From assembly GCA_024233135.1 (NCBI GenBank), contig JACKPZ010000006.1:1-64000 (forward strand): 64,000 bases of DNA, written 5' to 3'. The translations under genes and the position numbers were made by a program. Positions 16,601-24,759 of this stretch are shown piece by piece. Under the pieces are notes generated by a model. That model saw only the letters and a program-made list of their open reading frames with translations, did no database searches and was not told the origin of the DNA. Every line of letters starts with the position of its first letter. Position 1 is the first letter of the stretch. Source of the stretch: Akkermansiaceae bacterium. GTDB taxonomy: Bacteria > Verrucomicrobiota > Verrucomicrobiia > Verrucomicrobiales > Akkermansiaceae.

Positions 16601-17463
16601 TGGCGCAGTTCGGCGAGTTCGCCCTCCAGCGCGCGGGCCGCCGTGCGGGCCTCGGTGACGGCTTCCTCCTTGGCGGGGAGTTGTTGTTCGAGCTCGGTGT
16701 CGCGCACTTCCAGACCGCGCATGGACGTAACCAATTCGTCGCGTTCGGCGGTGAGTTCGACAAACTTCCTGTGGCCCAGATGGGTGTCGAGCACCCGGGT
16801 GTCCGCCGCCAGCGCTTGATAGCGGCGGGCCTTTGCGACCTGGCGTTTCAGAGAGTTCATCCGGCGCTCCTGCTCGGCGAGCACGTCGGAAACCCGCAGC
16901 AGGTTCGCTTCGGTGTATTCCAGTTTGCGCAGCGCGTCCTTCTTCTCGCGCTTGAACTTGGTGATGCCCGCGGCTTCCTCGAACACCGCGCGGCGCTCCT
17001 CGGGCTTCGACGACAGGATCTGGTCGATCTGCCCCTGCGCCATGATCGAATACGCGGTCCGGCCGATGCCGGTGTCCATCAACATGTCGTGGATGTCTTT
17101 CAAACGGCAGAGCGTGCCGTTGATCCGGTATTCCGAGCGCCCGTCGCGGAACACCCGGCGGGTGATCGCCACCTCGTTGTAGTCGACTTTGAGGGACTCT
17201 TCGCAGTCGGCCATGGTCAGGGTGACCTCGGCCATGCCGAGCGGCTTGCGCTTTTCGGTGCCGTTGAAGATGACGTCGGCCATTTCACCGCCGCGCAGCG
17301 CTTTGGCGGAGGTTTCGCCGAGCACCCAGCGGATGGCATCGACCACGTTCGACTTGCCGCAGCCGTTCGGACCGACAATGCCGGTCACGCCCGTGGCGAA
17401 TTCGAACACGGTCTTGTCCGCGAAGGACTTGAAACCGTGGATTTCGAGTGTTTTGAGATACAT
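13675..17463 (-). CDS. smc: Chromosome segregation protein SMC
   Basis: SMC is the condensin ATPase that compacts and segregates the chromosome. Starting at the ATG at 17463 gives 1262 residues, somewhat longer than the usual ~1180. The N-terminal ABC half has Walker A in GPNGCGKSN; the Q-loop region is MAQGQIDQ. Long coiled coils flank a hinge near residues 527-680 (GIHGVLASFIEADN onward). The C-terminal half has the ABC signature LSGGERSMTA and Walker B FCVLDELDAPLD. An acidic, Ser/Asp-rich insertion of about 50 residues (roughly 974-1023) sits just before the conserved DAMGPVNLDAIEEF segment and explains much of the extra length. ScpA and ScpB are not in the window. Confidence 0.96.
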   Translation of the reverse strand: MYLKTLEIHGFKSFADKTVFEFATGVTGIVGPNGCGKSNVVDAIRWVLGETSAKALRGGEMADVIFNGTEKRKPLGMAEVTLTMADCEESLKVDYNEVAITRRVFRDGRSEYRINGTLCRLKDIHDMLMDTGIGRTAYSIMAQGQIDQILSSKPEERRAVFEEAAGITKFKREKKDALRKLEYTEANLLRVSDVLAEQERRMNSLKRQVAKARRYQALAADTRVLDTHLGHRKFVELTAERDELVTSMRGLEVRDTELEQQLPAKEEAVTEARTAARALEGELAELRHRLNEHQNALNSSEARISFNEERKAELESRIRQNHEDIESTREKLAQQEFDFIAANEALDQLNRRIAEREIQLAEEEQRTTGFREERLRTESALRETRGEATRTQTLIATMQAKIESAIAQLEGNRERARQLADEEQRLSLELEEFHSERARIAAEVEGAGSRLSELEETFQAAERAWQHTRGDLDAARTAAVESNKVLAQRSARHEAVRQLVESGEGFEKGTQKVLEGLDNPEQFKPGIHGVLASFIEADNSCARAIEAALGSHLQAVLVNDQAAAEAIIERLTEKQLGQAAVLPETFVKHAAGTQMETLPDGATAWALDRVKSDPRVAGVIERLLERVLLVPNLTTALRLRADNPGVTFVTLAGVIVGAEGTLRGGATKEGTTSVLELRNEVRALEAEVAGLTAADEAARNRVSELESQLEKHREEVDVSRERVQRHKVELSTLQGQLSLATREVENFETKVENVRWERGELENRERAAAEGRSQLESELASSRERLEALETDARRLQSEVDSASQREQELSEALNELRTELAVERRAKQSAEEQQKPMEARLSELREASIRRETEIESFNQRIESAASENTRLAEEIETHRLEVEDLRVEIESRSTGRNSLLEKIEEAEAALAAIRREHAKVNEQKGREEVNATKLDLRLENLTNSIQERYQIDLSTFEPDAHALLASIASQKALQARGGRQTIVSSDPSEDPDASEDDMPTMVVDGTNDDEMEIPGATAGEPDWEFVESIVTDIKRRLDAMGPVNLDAIEEFEELEERYNFLRNQHDDLVASKTELLEVIERINTETQRLFAETFTQVKENFKAMFKELFGEKGQADLTLLDESDPLESGIEVIAKPPGKKLQSITLLSGGERSMTAVALLFSIYMIKPSPFCVLDELDAPLDESNIGRFVKVLDRFIDRSQFIIVTHSKRTMARADVMYGVTMEEFGVSKPVGMRLTTADGVKEGEAKSAAQRAALRLDA

Positions 17464-17558
17464 ACAGACAGGATTTGGGAATTGGCCCGAGAGGGAAGTG
17501 GGCTTTGGAAACGCTAAGGGTGGATTCAGTCGCCCGCAACGTGCGATCCGATTTTGCA

Positions 17559-17607
17559 CTACATGGGGTATTCTGATTCGTGAAAAGCAACTACATGTTG
17601 TATTCTG
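17559..17607. repeat. Pair of 17-bp direct repeats in the smc/pfp divergent promoter region
   Basis: The copies at 17559-17575 and 17591-17607 share CTACATG--GTATTCTG and match in 15 of 17 positions. They are 32 bp apart, which is three helical turns, so a dimeric protein could bind both on one face. Each copy also contains a TATTCT that could act as a -10 element for rightward transcription. Confidence 0.5.
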
Positions 17608-17752
17608 GCAAACTTCACGTTTCCAAATCAATTTGCAGCCTCCGCAAGGAACGCCCGGTTTTCCGTGCGATCCGCGATCCAATTAGTCTTGGCACCGGCG
17701 ATGCTGGAAAACAGCTTCGGGCGCGCCACATCGCACCACCCAACACCTCGCC

Positions 17753-18982
17753 ATGTCTGACCAGAAAAAGATCGGAATCCTCACCGCGGGCGGCCTCGCC
17801 CCCTGTCTCTCCTCCGCCATCGGCGGCCTGATCGAGCGTTACACCGAGATCGACCCGTCGATCGAAATCCTCTGCTACGTCGGCGGCTACAAGGGCCTGC
17901 TGAAAGGCGAAAGCATCAAGGTGACCCCGGAGATTCGCAAGCACGCGGGCACCCTTCATCGCTATGGCGGCAGCCCGATCGGCAACAGCCGCGTCAAACT
18001 CACCAACGTGAAGGACTGCGTGAAACGCGGTCTCGTCAAGGAAGGTGAAAACCCGCAGAAGGTCGCCGCCGACCAACTCGTCAAGGACGGCATCACCGTG
18101 CTCCACACCATCGGTGGGGACGACACCAACACCGCCGCCGCGGACCTCGCGAAATTCCTCGCGGAGAACGACTACGGCCTGCAGGTCATCGGCCTGCCGA
18201 AAACGATCGACAACGACGTCTATCCGATCCGCCAGAGCCTGGGTGCCTGGACCGCCGCCGAGCAAGGTGCGGTTTATTTTGAGAACGTCGTTTCCGAGCA
18301 CAACGCCAACCCGCGAATGCTCATCATCCACGAGGTCATGGGCCGCAACTGCGGCTGGCTCACAGCCGCCACCGCCGCCGAATACCGCGCTCTCATCGAT
18401 CACGACGACTACGTGCCCGAGATCGGCCTCAGCATGGAGCGCCGCGACGTGCACGCCATCTTCATTCCCGAGATGGAAGTCGACCTCAAGGCCGAGGCCG
18501 CCCGTCTCAAGAAGGTCATGGACAAGCACGACTGCGTGAACATCTTCATCTCCGAGGGAGCCGGAGTGGAAGCCATCGTCGCCGAGATGGAGTCCAAGGG
18601 CGAAGAAGTTCCGCGCGACGCCTTCGGCCATGTCAAACTTGACGCGGTGAATCCCGGCAAGTGGTTCGGCCAGCAATTCGCGGAGATGCTCGATGCTGAG
18701 AAAGTGCTCGTCCAGAAGAGCGGCTATTTCGCCCGCGCCGCGGCGGCCAACGCCGAAGACCTGCGCCTCATCAAATCTTGCACCGACCTCGCCGTGCAGG
18801 TGGCCCTCGAAGGCGGCAGCGGCGTCATCGGCCACGACGAGGACCAGAACAACATCCTGCGCGCCATCGAGTTCGAGCGCATCAAGGGCGGCAAACCCTT
18901 CGACATCGACGCCGAGTGGTTCGAGGACCTTCTCGACGAGATCGGCCAGCCGAAAGGTGCGAAACTCGAGGTTTCCCACTGA
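17753..18982 (+). CDS. pfp: Pyrophosphate-dependent 6-phosphofructokinase
   Basis: The enzyme interconverts fructose 6-phosphate and fructose 1,6-bisphosphate with pyrophosphate as phosphoryl donor, so it can serve glycolysis and gluconeogenesis. The 409-residue product has the two residues that mark PPi use: GGDDTN at about residues 121-126 (Asp where ATP enzymes have Gly) and Lys in LPKTIDNDV near residue 149 (ATP enzymes have PGT). HEVMGRNCGW and FIPEMEVD are further family blocks. A divergent promoter region with direct repeats separates it from smc. An SDR gene follows 19 bp downstream, with pgi nearby on the other strand. Confidence 0.92.
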   Translation: MSDQKKIGILTAGGLAPCLSSAIGGLIERYTEIDPSIEILCYVGGYKGLLKGESIKVTPEIRKHAGTLHRYGGSPIGNSRVKLTNVKDCVKRGLVKEGENPQKVAADQLVKDGITVLHTIGGDDTNTAAADLAKFLAENDYGLQVIGLPKTIDNDVYPIRQSLGAWTAAEQGAVYFENVVSEHNANPRMLIIHEVMGRNCGWLTAATAAEYRALIDHDDYVPEIGLSMERRDVHAIFIPEMEVDLKAEAARLKKVMDKHDCVNIFISEGAGVEAIVAEMESKGEEVPRDAFGHVKLDAVNPGKWFGQQFAEMLDAEKVLVQKSGYFARAAAANAEDLRLIKSCTDLAVQVALEGGSGVIGHDEDQNNILRAIEFERIKGGKPFDIDAEWFEDLLDEIGQPKGAKLEVSH

Positions 18983-19001
18983 ATTCCAACCTACGAAACC
19001 C

Positions 19002-19799
19002 ATGATCCAGGAACTGTTTGATCTCAGCGGCAAGGTCGCCCTCATCACCGGCGGAACCCATGGCATTGGCATGGCCATCGGCAAAACCCTCGGCAAGGCG
19101 GGTGCGAAGATCTGCATCAACGACATCGACGAAGCGAAACTCGCCACCGCCAAGGAAGAATACGCGGCTGCCGGCATCGATGCCTACACCCTCGTCTTCA
19201 ATGTCACCGACGAGGCCGATGTGGATGCGGGCATTTCGAAGATCGAGAACGAGGTCGGTCCCATCGACATCCTCGTCAACAACGCCGGGATCATCAAACG
19301 CGTGCCCATTCTCGACATGCCGGTCGCCGACTACAAGATGGTCATCGATGTCGATCTGATCGCGCCGTTCATCGTCGGCAAACGGGTCGCGCCCGGAATG
19401 ATCCAGAAAGGCGGCGGCAAGATCATCAACATGTGCTCGATGATGAGCATCTACGGCCGCAACTCGGTCTCCGCCTACGCATCGGCCAAGGGCGGGCTCA
19501 AGCTCCTCACCGCCAACATGTGCTGCGAGTGGGCCAAACACAACATCCAGGTCAACGGCATCGGCCCCGGCTACATCGCCACCACCCAGACCGAACCGAT
19601 CCGCGTCGGCGGCCATCCGTTCAACGACCTCGTCATGACCCGCACTCCGGCCGGCCGCTGGGGTGAGCCCGAGGACGTTGGAAACGCCGCGCTCTTCCTT
19701 GCGTCGAAGGCCACCGAGTTCGTCAACGGCCATATCCTTTACGTCGATGGCGGCATCCTCGCCAACTTCGGCTACGTCAAAGGCGAGAACGACCTCTGA
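19002..19799 (+). CDS. SDR-family oxidoreductase, gluconate 5-dehydrogenase/KduD-like
   Basis: From the ATG at 19002 the product is 265 residues, a classical short-chain dehydrogenase. The Rossmann motif is TGGTHGIG, the structural NNAG is present, and the catalytic set is Ser in CSMMS plus Tyr and Lys in YASAK. The start LFDLSGKVALITGG is typical of gluconate 5-dehydrogenases and 2-dehydro-3-deoxy-gluconate dehydrogenases, which act on sugar acids with NAD(P)H. Substrate cannot be fixed from sequence. It follows pfp by 19 bp and is probably cotranscribed; a long GC-rich hairpin lies just downstream. Confidence 0.85.
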   Translation: MIQELFDLSGKVALITGGTHGIGMAIGKTLGKAGAKICINDIDEAKLATAKEEYAAAGIDAYTLVFNVTDEADVDAGISKIENEVGPIDILVNNAGIIKRVPILDMPVADYKMVIDVDLIAPFIVGKRVAPGMIQKGGGKIINMCSMMSIYGRNSVSAYASAKGGLKLLTANMCCEWAKHNIQVNGIGPGYIATTQTEPIRVGGHPFNDLVMTRTPAGRWGEPEDVGNAALFLASKATEFVNGHILYVDGGILANFGYVKGENDL

Positions 19800-19809
19800 A
19801 TCTCCGGAC

Positions 19810-19840
19810 GGCCGCCGCGGGTGTTTGTCCCGCGGCGGCC
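19810..19840. terminator. GC-rich hairpin between convergent genes
   Basis: Perfect 12-bp inverted repeat, arms 19810-19821 and 19829-19840, with a 7-nt loop, lying 10 bp after the SDR stop and about 100 bp after the pgi stop on the other strand. No T-run follows on either side, so termination efficiency is uncertain. Confidence 0.5.
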
Positions 19841-19942
19841 GCCCTCCTCGGGCGCATCAAGGGCCTTCGATGGTTCGCCGCGTCCGGGAGCTTGCTTGGG
19901 CAGCCGAAATTCTTCGTTTTGCCGTCATCGCGGCGTCGGGAC

Positions 19943-21496
19943 TCAGAGTTCGAACGTGTCTTCCGCCGGGATCACCCCGATCGAGTGCTCGGCCTCGCCG
20001 TTGGCCGCGAGGTGGACGAGGCAGTGGTAGACGTCCTCGGGATCGGCGCTGGTTTCGGTGGCGATCTGCTCGGCCGTCTTGTGCTCGGCCGTGAGGTGGC
20101 CGCGCACTTGGTTGAGCAGTTCGAGAAACACCCCGGCCGCCTTCTTGCCGGCTTCGACGCCGGGTTGGTGATAGGCGTTGATGTTCACCAACGACGCATA
20201 GAACGACACCGCGCGTTCGAAGAGCGCGATGAGCAGGCCGAGTTGGAACCCGTTCACCTCGGGGATCGAGATGGTGACAGACTTGCGCCCGGAATCGTGG
20301 AGCGCCTTGCGGGTGCCGCGCAGGAAACCCTGCAGGTAGTCGGCGGACGTGGTGCCGGGTTCGACTTCGATGCTCTGTCCCTCGCGCCCCTTGCGCACCT
20401 CGATGAAGGTCGCGAAGAAGTTGTTTACCCCGTCGCGAAGCTGTTGGATGTAGGCGTGCTGGTCGGTGGATCCCTTGTTTCCGTAGACCGCGAGCCCCTG
20501 GTGGACGGTGTTGCCGTCGAGGTCGAGTTCCTTGCCGAGGGATTCCATGACGAGCTGTTGGAGATACTTCGAAAACAGGACCAGCGAGTCCTTGTAGGGC
20601 AGCACCACCATGTCTTTCTCGCCCTTGCCGTTGGACGCGTGGTGCCATGCCAGCGCGAGCTGCATCGACGCGTTGGCCTTCACATCCGGTTTGCGGGTTT
20701 CCGCGTCCATCGCGGCTGCTCCGGCGAGCAGTTGGTCGATGTCGATCCCCTGCAGGGCGGCCGGCACGAGACCCACGGTGGATAGAACGGAGGTCCGGCC
20801 GCCGACCCAGTCTTCCATCGGGAAACGGGTGATGAAGCCATGTTCCGTCGCAAAGTTGTCCAACTTCGAGCCGCTGCCGGTGACCGCGACCGTATGCTTT
20901 CCGAAGTCGAGCCCCGCGTGCTCCCAGGCTGCCTTCGCCTCCAGCATTCCGTTGCGCGTTTCCGGGGTGCCCCCGGATTTCGAGATGACGAGAACGATGG
21001 TTTTCTCGAGACCGACGGGTTTGAGCCGCGCGATCACGCCGTCCATGCCGGCCGGGTCGGTGTTGTCGAAAAAGAAAATCGGCAGGCGCGCGGAAGATCC
21101 CACCGCGTCGGCGACGAGTTGGGGGCCGAGCGCCGAGCCGCCGATGCCGATGAGCAGGATCTGCTCGAACAACCCGCCGGCCGGAGGCGCGACTTCGCCG
21201 GAGTGCACCTTCCTGGCGAAATCCTTGAGCGCGTCGAGCGGTTCGGTGATCGCGTGCTTGAGCTCCGCGGAGGGGGCGAGCTCCGGATTGCGCAGCCAGT
21301 AGTGACCGACCATGCGCCCTTCGTCCGGATTGGCGATCGCTCCGGCCTCGAGTTCGGCGATGTCGGCGAAGGCGCGGTCGATCTTCGCTCTCATCGTCTG
21401 ATAGAACGACGGCTCGATATCCATCAACGAGAAATCGATGGAGAAACCGAAGTCGGGGTAGCGAAGCAGGTTTTCGTTGTAGGATTGCCAGGACAT
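19943..21496 (-). CDS. pgi: Glucose-6-phosphate isomerase
   Basis: Pgi interconverts glucose 6-phosphate and fructose 6-phosphate. The 517-residue product shows IGIGGSALGPQLV, the phosphate-binding SKSGGTPETRNGM, DWVGGRTSVLSTVG and, near the C-terminus, the histidine-containing QHAYIQQLRDG and the Lys-containing segment. The first residues (MSWQSYNENLLRYPDFGFSI) agree with homologues, so the ATG at 21496 is a good start. It follows apt by 9 bp and is probably in the same transcript. Together with pfp it forms a small upper-glycolysis cluster. Confidence 0.94.
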   Translation of the reverse strand: MSWQSYNENLLRYPDFGFSIDFSLMDIEPSFYQTMRAKIDRAFADIAELEAGAIANPDEGRMVGHYWLRNPELAPSAELKHAITEPLDALKDFARKVHSGEVAPPAGGLFEQILLIGIGGSALGPQLVADAVGSSARLPIFFFDNTDPAGMDGVIARLKPVGLEKTIVLVISKSGGTPETRNGMLEAKAAWEHAGLDFGKHTVAVTGSGSKLDNFATEHGFITRFPMEDWVGGRTSVLSTVGLVPAALQGIDIDQLLAGAAAMDAETRKPDVKANASMQLALAWHHASNGKGEKDMVVLPYKDSLVLFSKYLQQLVMESLGKELDLDGNTVHQGLAVYGNKGSTDQHAYIQQLRDGVNNFFATFIEVRKGREGQSIEVEPGTTSADYLQGFLRGTRKALHDSGRKSVTISIPEVNGFQLGLLIALFERAVSFYASLVNINAYHQPGVEAGKKAAGVFLELLNQVRGHLTAEHKTAEQIATETSADPEDVYHCLVHLAANGEAEHSIGVIPAEDTFEL

Positions 21497-21505
21497 GGTG
21501 GTGAT

Positions 21506-22030
21506 TTAGTAAGTGAGAATGGCGTGGACCGGATGGCGGCCGAGTTTCGAGCGGCCTTGGAGAAACGTGAGTTCGATGAGCACGGAAATGCCCGCGATGT
21601 CCGCGCCCAGTTCGTCGATCAGCTTGACCGCGGCGGCGGCGGTGCCACCCGTGGCCAGCAGATCGTCGACCAGCAGGATGGTTTCGCCGGGTTTCACGGC
21701 GTCCTCGTGGAGCTCGACGATCGACTCGCCGTATTCAAGGGCATAGGCGGTCTGGCGTGTCTTCCACGGCAGCTTGCCCTTCTTTCGTACGGGCACGAAT
21801 CCCGCGCCGAGCCGATCGGCCACCGCGGCGGCGAAAATGAACCCCCGCGCGTCGATGCCCACCACCTTGTCGATCTTGCGGTCGCCGGCCGTCTTGCAGA
21901 GCAGCGAGATGGATTCGCGGAAGAGCTTCCCGTCGGCAAGCACCGGTGTGATGTCCTTGAACACGATACCGGGTTTCGGAAAATCGACGACATCGCGGAT
22001 CGCGGCACGTAGGTGGTCTGCGGCGGACAT
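21506..22030 (-). CDS. apt: Adenine phosphoribosyltransferase
   Basis: Apt salvages adenine to AMP using PRPP. From the ATG at 22030 the product is 174 residues. It begins DHLRAAIRDVVDFPKPGIVFKDI, as in other Apt proteins, and contains GIDARGFIFAAAVA and the PRPP-binding loop ILLVDDLLATGGTAAA. Upstream in-frame codons to 22171 are not conserved. pgi follows 9 bp downstream. Confidence 0.94.
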   Translation of the reverse strand: MSAADHLRAAIRDVVDFPKPGIVFKDITPVLADGKLFRESISLLCKTAGDRKIDKVVGIDARGFIFAAAVADRLGAGFVPVRKKGKLPWKTRQTAYALEYGESIVELHEDAVKPGETILLVDDLLATGGTAAAAVKLIDELGADIAGISVLIELTFLQGRSKLGRHPVHAILTY

Positions 22031-22356
22031 GGTTGCGGAGCCTAGACGGCCGGCCTTCCGATGGGAAACGCGAATTCGCCCGCATGACCGGATCCGCATG
22101 AATTCCGCGAACCCATGCGGCGCCGGATATTTCATGCAGCCATGTCCCGGATCCTGCGGCCCTCCCGCCATCCGGCACTCCCATCACCCGGGCTCCGTTC
22201 AATCCGAGCCCCCTCATCTACCGCCTTGCAAATATTCGGTGCGGCCGCACCGATCATTTGCTGGCAGATCCTTTGTCTCCGGGAACCGTGGCTGCGGTGT
22301 TGCCAGGGAGGAGGGGTGGAGTGGATATCTCCCGGACGGGATGGGGCGCGGGACAG
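22031..22356. other. 326-bp gap between nadA and apt
   Basis: The gap carries the likely apt promoter on the - strand and one large palindrome, listed separately at 22228-22261. An open frame on + (from 22115) has no recognisable coding character and runs into the antisense of nadA; I do not call it. Confidence 0.6.
22228..22261. promoter_or_regulatory. 34-bp near-perfect palindrome upstream of apt
   Basis: Arms 22228-22244 and 22245-22261 match in 15 of 17 positions; the central 18 bp (22236-22253) are perfectly self-complementary and the outer GCAAAT/ATTTGC also pair. There is no loop and no T-run, so this looks more like a protein-binding site than an intrinsic terminator. Confidence 0.5.
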
Positions 22357-23292
22357 TTATTTCGACTGCTCGAGCATCCGGAGAAGCGGGGCTTCGGCCC
22401 GCTTGCGGACGTCCTCATCCATCTCGACGCGCGGGGCGAGGTTGGCGAGGCAGTCACGGAGTTTCTCCAGTGTGTTGAGTTTCATGTAGCGGCAGTCCGC
22501 GCAGGCGCAGCGGTCGGTGGGGCCGGCGATGAGATTCTTGTCCGGGCACTCCTTGCGCAGGCGGTGGAGCATGCCGCTCTCGGTGACGACGATCAGGTTG
22601 TCGGACGGAGCGTTCTTGCACCAGGTGACCATCTTTTCCGTCGAGCAGACTTCGTCGGCGAGCAGGCGGACCGCCTGGGTGCATTCGGGGTGGGCGACGA
22701 CGAGGGCGTCGGGATATTGGTCCTTGATCTTGCGGATCGAGTCGCGAGTGAACTCGACGTGCACATAACAATTTCCCTTCCAAAGATCCATCTTTCGGCC
22801 GGTCTGCTCCATCACCCATGCGCCGAGATTCTCGTCCGGCACGAAGAGGATCGGCCGGTCCGGAGGGGCCTGTTCGACGATTTTCACCGCGTTGCCGGAT
22901 GTGCAGATCACATCACAGAGTGCCTTCACCGCGCCGGAACAATTGATATAGGCGATGACGTAGTAGTTCTTCCCCGCGTTTTCCTTGAGGAATGCCTCGA
23001 GTTGTTCCGCCGGGCAGGACTGCTCGAGCGAGCAACCGGCGTCCTTGTCGGGAAGCACGACGATTTTGCCCGGGTTCACGATCTTGGCGGTCTCCGCCAT
23101 GAAGTGGACGCCACAGAAGACGATGACATCGGCATCGGTGGACTTGGCCTGATAGGCGAGGCCGAGCGAGTCGCCCACGTAGTCCGCGAGGTCCTGGATG
23201 TCGCCGGTCTGATAATTGTGGGCCAGGATGACGGCGTTCCGTTGCTTCTTCAGTTCGAGGATCTCCTCCTTGATGTCGAGTGCGGCGGGCAT
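22357..23292 (-). CDS. nadA: Quinolinate synthase
   Basis: NadA condenses iminoaspartate with dihydroxyacetone phosphate to quinolinate, the precursor of NAD, using a [4Fe-4S] cluster. The 311-residue product has the three-fold family architecture. Landmarks are AHNYQTGDIQDLADYVGDSL at the start, FCGVHFMAETAK, CTSGNAVK, HPECTQAVRLLAD and the C-terminal ADCRYMKLNTLEKL; cluster-ligand cysteines are present in three separate blocks. It is the last of four closely spaced minus-strand genes, 12 bp after the zinc-ribbon bactofilin. nadB and nadC are not nearby. Confidence 0.95.
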   Translation of the reverse strand: MPAALDIKEEILELKKQRNAVILAHNYQTGDIQDLADYVGDSLGLAYQAKSTDADVIVFCGVHFMAETAKIVNPGKIVVLPDKDAGCSLEQSCPAEQLEAFLKENAGKNYYVIAYINCSGAVKALCDVICTSGNAVKIVEQAPPDRPILFVPDENLGAWVMEQTGRKMDLWKGNCYVHVEFTRDSIRKIKDQYPDALVVAHPECTQAVRLLADEVCSTEKMVTWCKNAPSDNLIVVTESGMLHRLRKECPDKNLIAGPTDRCACADCRYMKLNTLEKLRDCLANLAPRVEMDEDVRKRAEAPLLRMLEQSK

Positions 23293-23304
23293 GGCGGGTC
23301 GGTG

Positions 23305-24135
23305 TCAGGATTGGGCTTGGGTGACCATCTCGATGGTGCCGGTGTGTTTCGCGCCGGGTTTCACTATCAGCGACGAGGTGCGGACCAGTCCGTGGAGGTG
23401 GGCGCGCTTCTGGAGGGTGACCGCGCCGGTGCAGGTGATCTGGCCTCGGACCTGACCGTCGATGACGGCGGACTCGGCATGGACCGGGTTGAGAAACTCG
23501 ACGCGGGCGCCTTTCTCGACGCGCAGTGTCCGGCATTGCACGGTGCCGACGATCTTGCCGTGGCTGCGGATGATCAGGTCTCCGGAGCACTCGACCGATC
23601 CGGCGAGCTCGCCGAGCACGGTGAGTTGGTGGCAGCGGACGGTGACGCCGACGACTTTGCCGGTCTTGCGAATCAGAACGTTGCCGCGGGTTTGGATCCG
23701 GCGGTTCCAGTGCTCCGCGATGTCATAGTCGAGCAGGGAGACGTAGCCGCTGCACTTGGGGCACTGGCTGGACTGGGCGTCGGCAGCGGTGTGAAACCGG
23801 TGGCCACAACCGAAGCACAGCACCTCACGCGGCGGGCGCGTGGGATGGAGCAGGCGGCGGAGCAGGGAGCGCGGTTTGGCCGGTCCGGGTTTGAGCCGCG
23901 GCGGCGCGGGCGCGGGTTTGGAAACCTGCGCAGTCGGGGTCGGATCACCGGGTTGGCGTTGCGGAGCGAGCCGCGTCATCGGCCGCGGGCGGGGCACTCC
24001 GACGCCGTCACGCACCTGGAAGTGAATGCGGCACGAGCGGCATTGCGTCGAGATGACAAGCGCCGGCTCGATCTGGGTGTGGCCACACTCCGGGCATGCC
24101 ACCTCGATGCGATGGCGCTGGGGCTCATCGGCCAT
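23305..24135 (-). CDS. Bactofilin-domain protein with two N-terminal zinc ribbons
   Basis: The 276-residue protein has a zinc ribbon at its start (Cys14-x2-Cys17, Cys32-x2-Cys35), a Pro/Arg-rich linker, a second ribbon (FGCGHRF, then SQCPKCSGY, around residues 107-135) and a C-terminal right-handed beta-helix of bactofilin type. In that part short strands repeat with Gly and Val every few residues (GKVVGVTVRC, GELAGSVECSGDL, GKIVGTVQC, GQVRGQITCTG). Bactofilins polymerise into non-nucleotide cytoskeletal filaments that position envelope machinery. A plain bactofilin lies 48 bp upstream. The zinc ribbons could recruit nucleic acid or protein partners to the filament (inference). Confidence 0.75.
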   Translation of the reverse strand: MADEPQRHRIEVACPECGHTQIEPALVISTQCRSCRIHFQVRDGVGVPRPRPMTRLAPQRQPGDPTPTAQVSKPAPAPPRLKPGPAKPRSLLRRLLHPTRPPREVLCFGCGHRFHTAADAQSSQCPKCSGYVSLLDYDIAEHWNRRIQTRGNVLIRKTGKVVGVTVRCHQLTVLGELAGSVECSGDLIIRSHGKIVGTVQCRTLRVEKGARVEFLNPVHAESAVIDGQVRGQITCTGAVTLQKRAHLHGLVRTSSLIVKPGAKHTGTIEMVTQAQS

Positions 24136-24183
24136 GGTGGAGCGATGCGGGGGACGGGTGGGTCAAGGACGTGGCCGCCGGTC

Positions 24184-24759
24184 TCAGGAATTGGTGCCGG
24201 CCAAGGTGCCTTGTTTCGGGGAATCCGAAGAGGACTTCTCTGAAGCGGCGGGCTTGGAGCCGGACGATGCCTGCGAAACGGCCTGGGTCGGGGTGCCGAC
24301 GGTGGATTTGCCGACGAAAATGGCGCCAGCCTCGATCGAGAGCGTCTTGGTCTTGATGTCGCCGACGACTTCGGCGCTGGCCTTGAGTTCGACGCGTTCG
24401 CTGCCGGTGATGTTGCCGTGCACCTTGCCGTAGACGACGACGGTGGCGGTTTTGATCTCGGCCTTGATGCGGGCGTTCTCGCCGACGGTGAGGTTGCCTT
24501 CGGAGCTGACTTCACCTTCGATCTTGCCGTCGACGACGAGGTCGTTGGTGAACTTGACGGTTCCCTTGATCTCCACGTCCGAGGAAAGGACGTTGCGCGT
24601 GGCGGCGGGAGAGGGACGGGCGGGCGCGGGCGTCACCTGCGCACCATGGGAAGGGGCGGCGGGAACGAGCGGCTCCGGCGCGCGGGTTTCCGGATGAGGG
24701 ACCGGTGCGGCGGGACGGACGGGCTCGTTCTGATCTTGGCCAATGACTTTCTTGAACAC
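24184..24759 (-). CDS. Bactofilin family cytoskeletal protein
   Basis: I start at the GTG at 24759 (191 residues), because the product then opens FKKVIGQ, the usual start of bactofilins. The frame is open to a TTG at 24795, which is an alternative. A Pro/Ala-rich disordered arm (about residues 8-55) precedes the bactofilin core (about 58-155), which shows the repeating GxVxxxGxIxG pattern: GTVKFTNDLVVDGKIEGEV, then YGKVHGNITGSERVEL. A Ser/Lys-rich tail follows. The core forms a beta-helix that assembles end to end into filaments. It sits between a YfgM-like gene and a zinc-ribbon bactofilin on the same strand. Confidence 0.88.
   Translation of the reverse strand: MFKKVIGQDQNEPVRPAAPVPHPETRAPEPLVPAAPSHGAQVTPAPARPSPAATRNVLSSDVEIKGTVKFTNDLVVDGKIEGEVSSEGNLTVGENARIKAEIKTATVVVYGKVHGNITGSERVELKASAEVVGDIKTKTLSIEAGAIFVGKSTVGTPTQAVSQASSGSKPAASEKSSSDSPKQGTLAGTNS

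Noticed and set aside
14263..17517. Open frames of 263 and 751 codons on + across smc
   Set aside because: Antisense shadows of a GC-rich coiled-coil gene; no motif, start context or conservation signal.
22258..24243. Open frame of 661 codons on +
   Set aside because: Antisense to nadA and the zinc-ribbon bactofilin, both of which have clear motifs.
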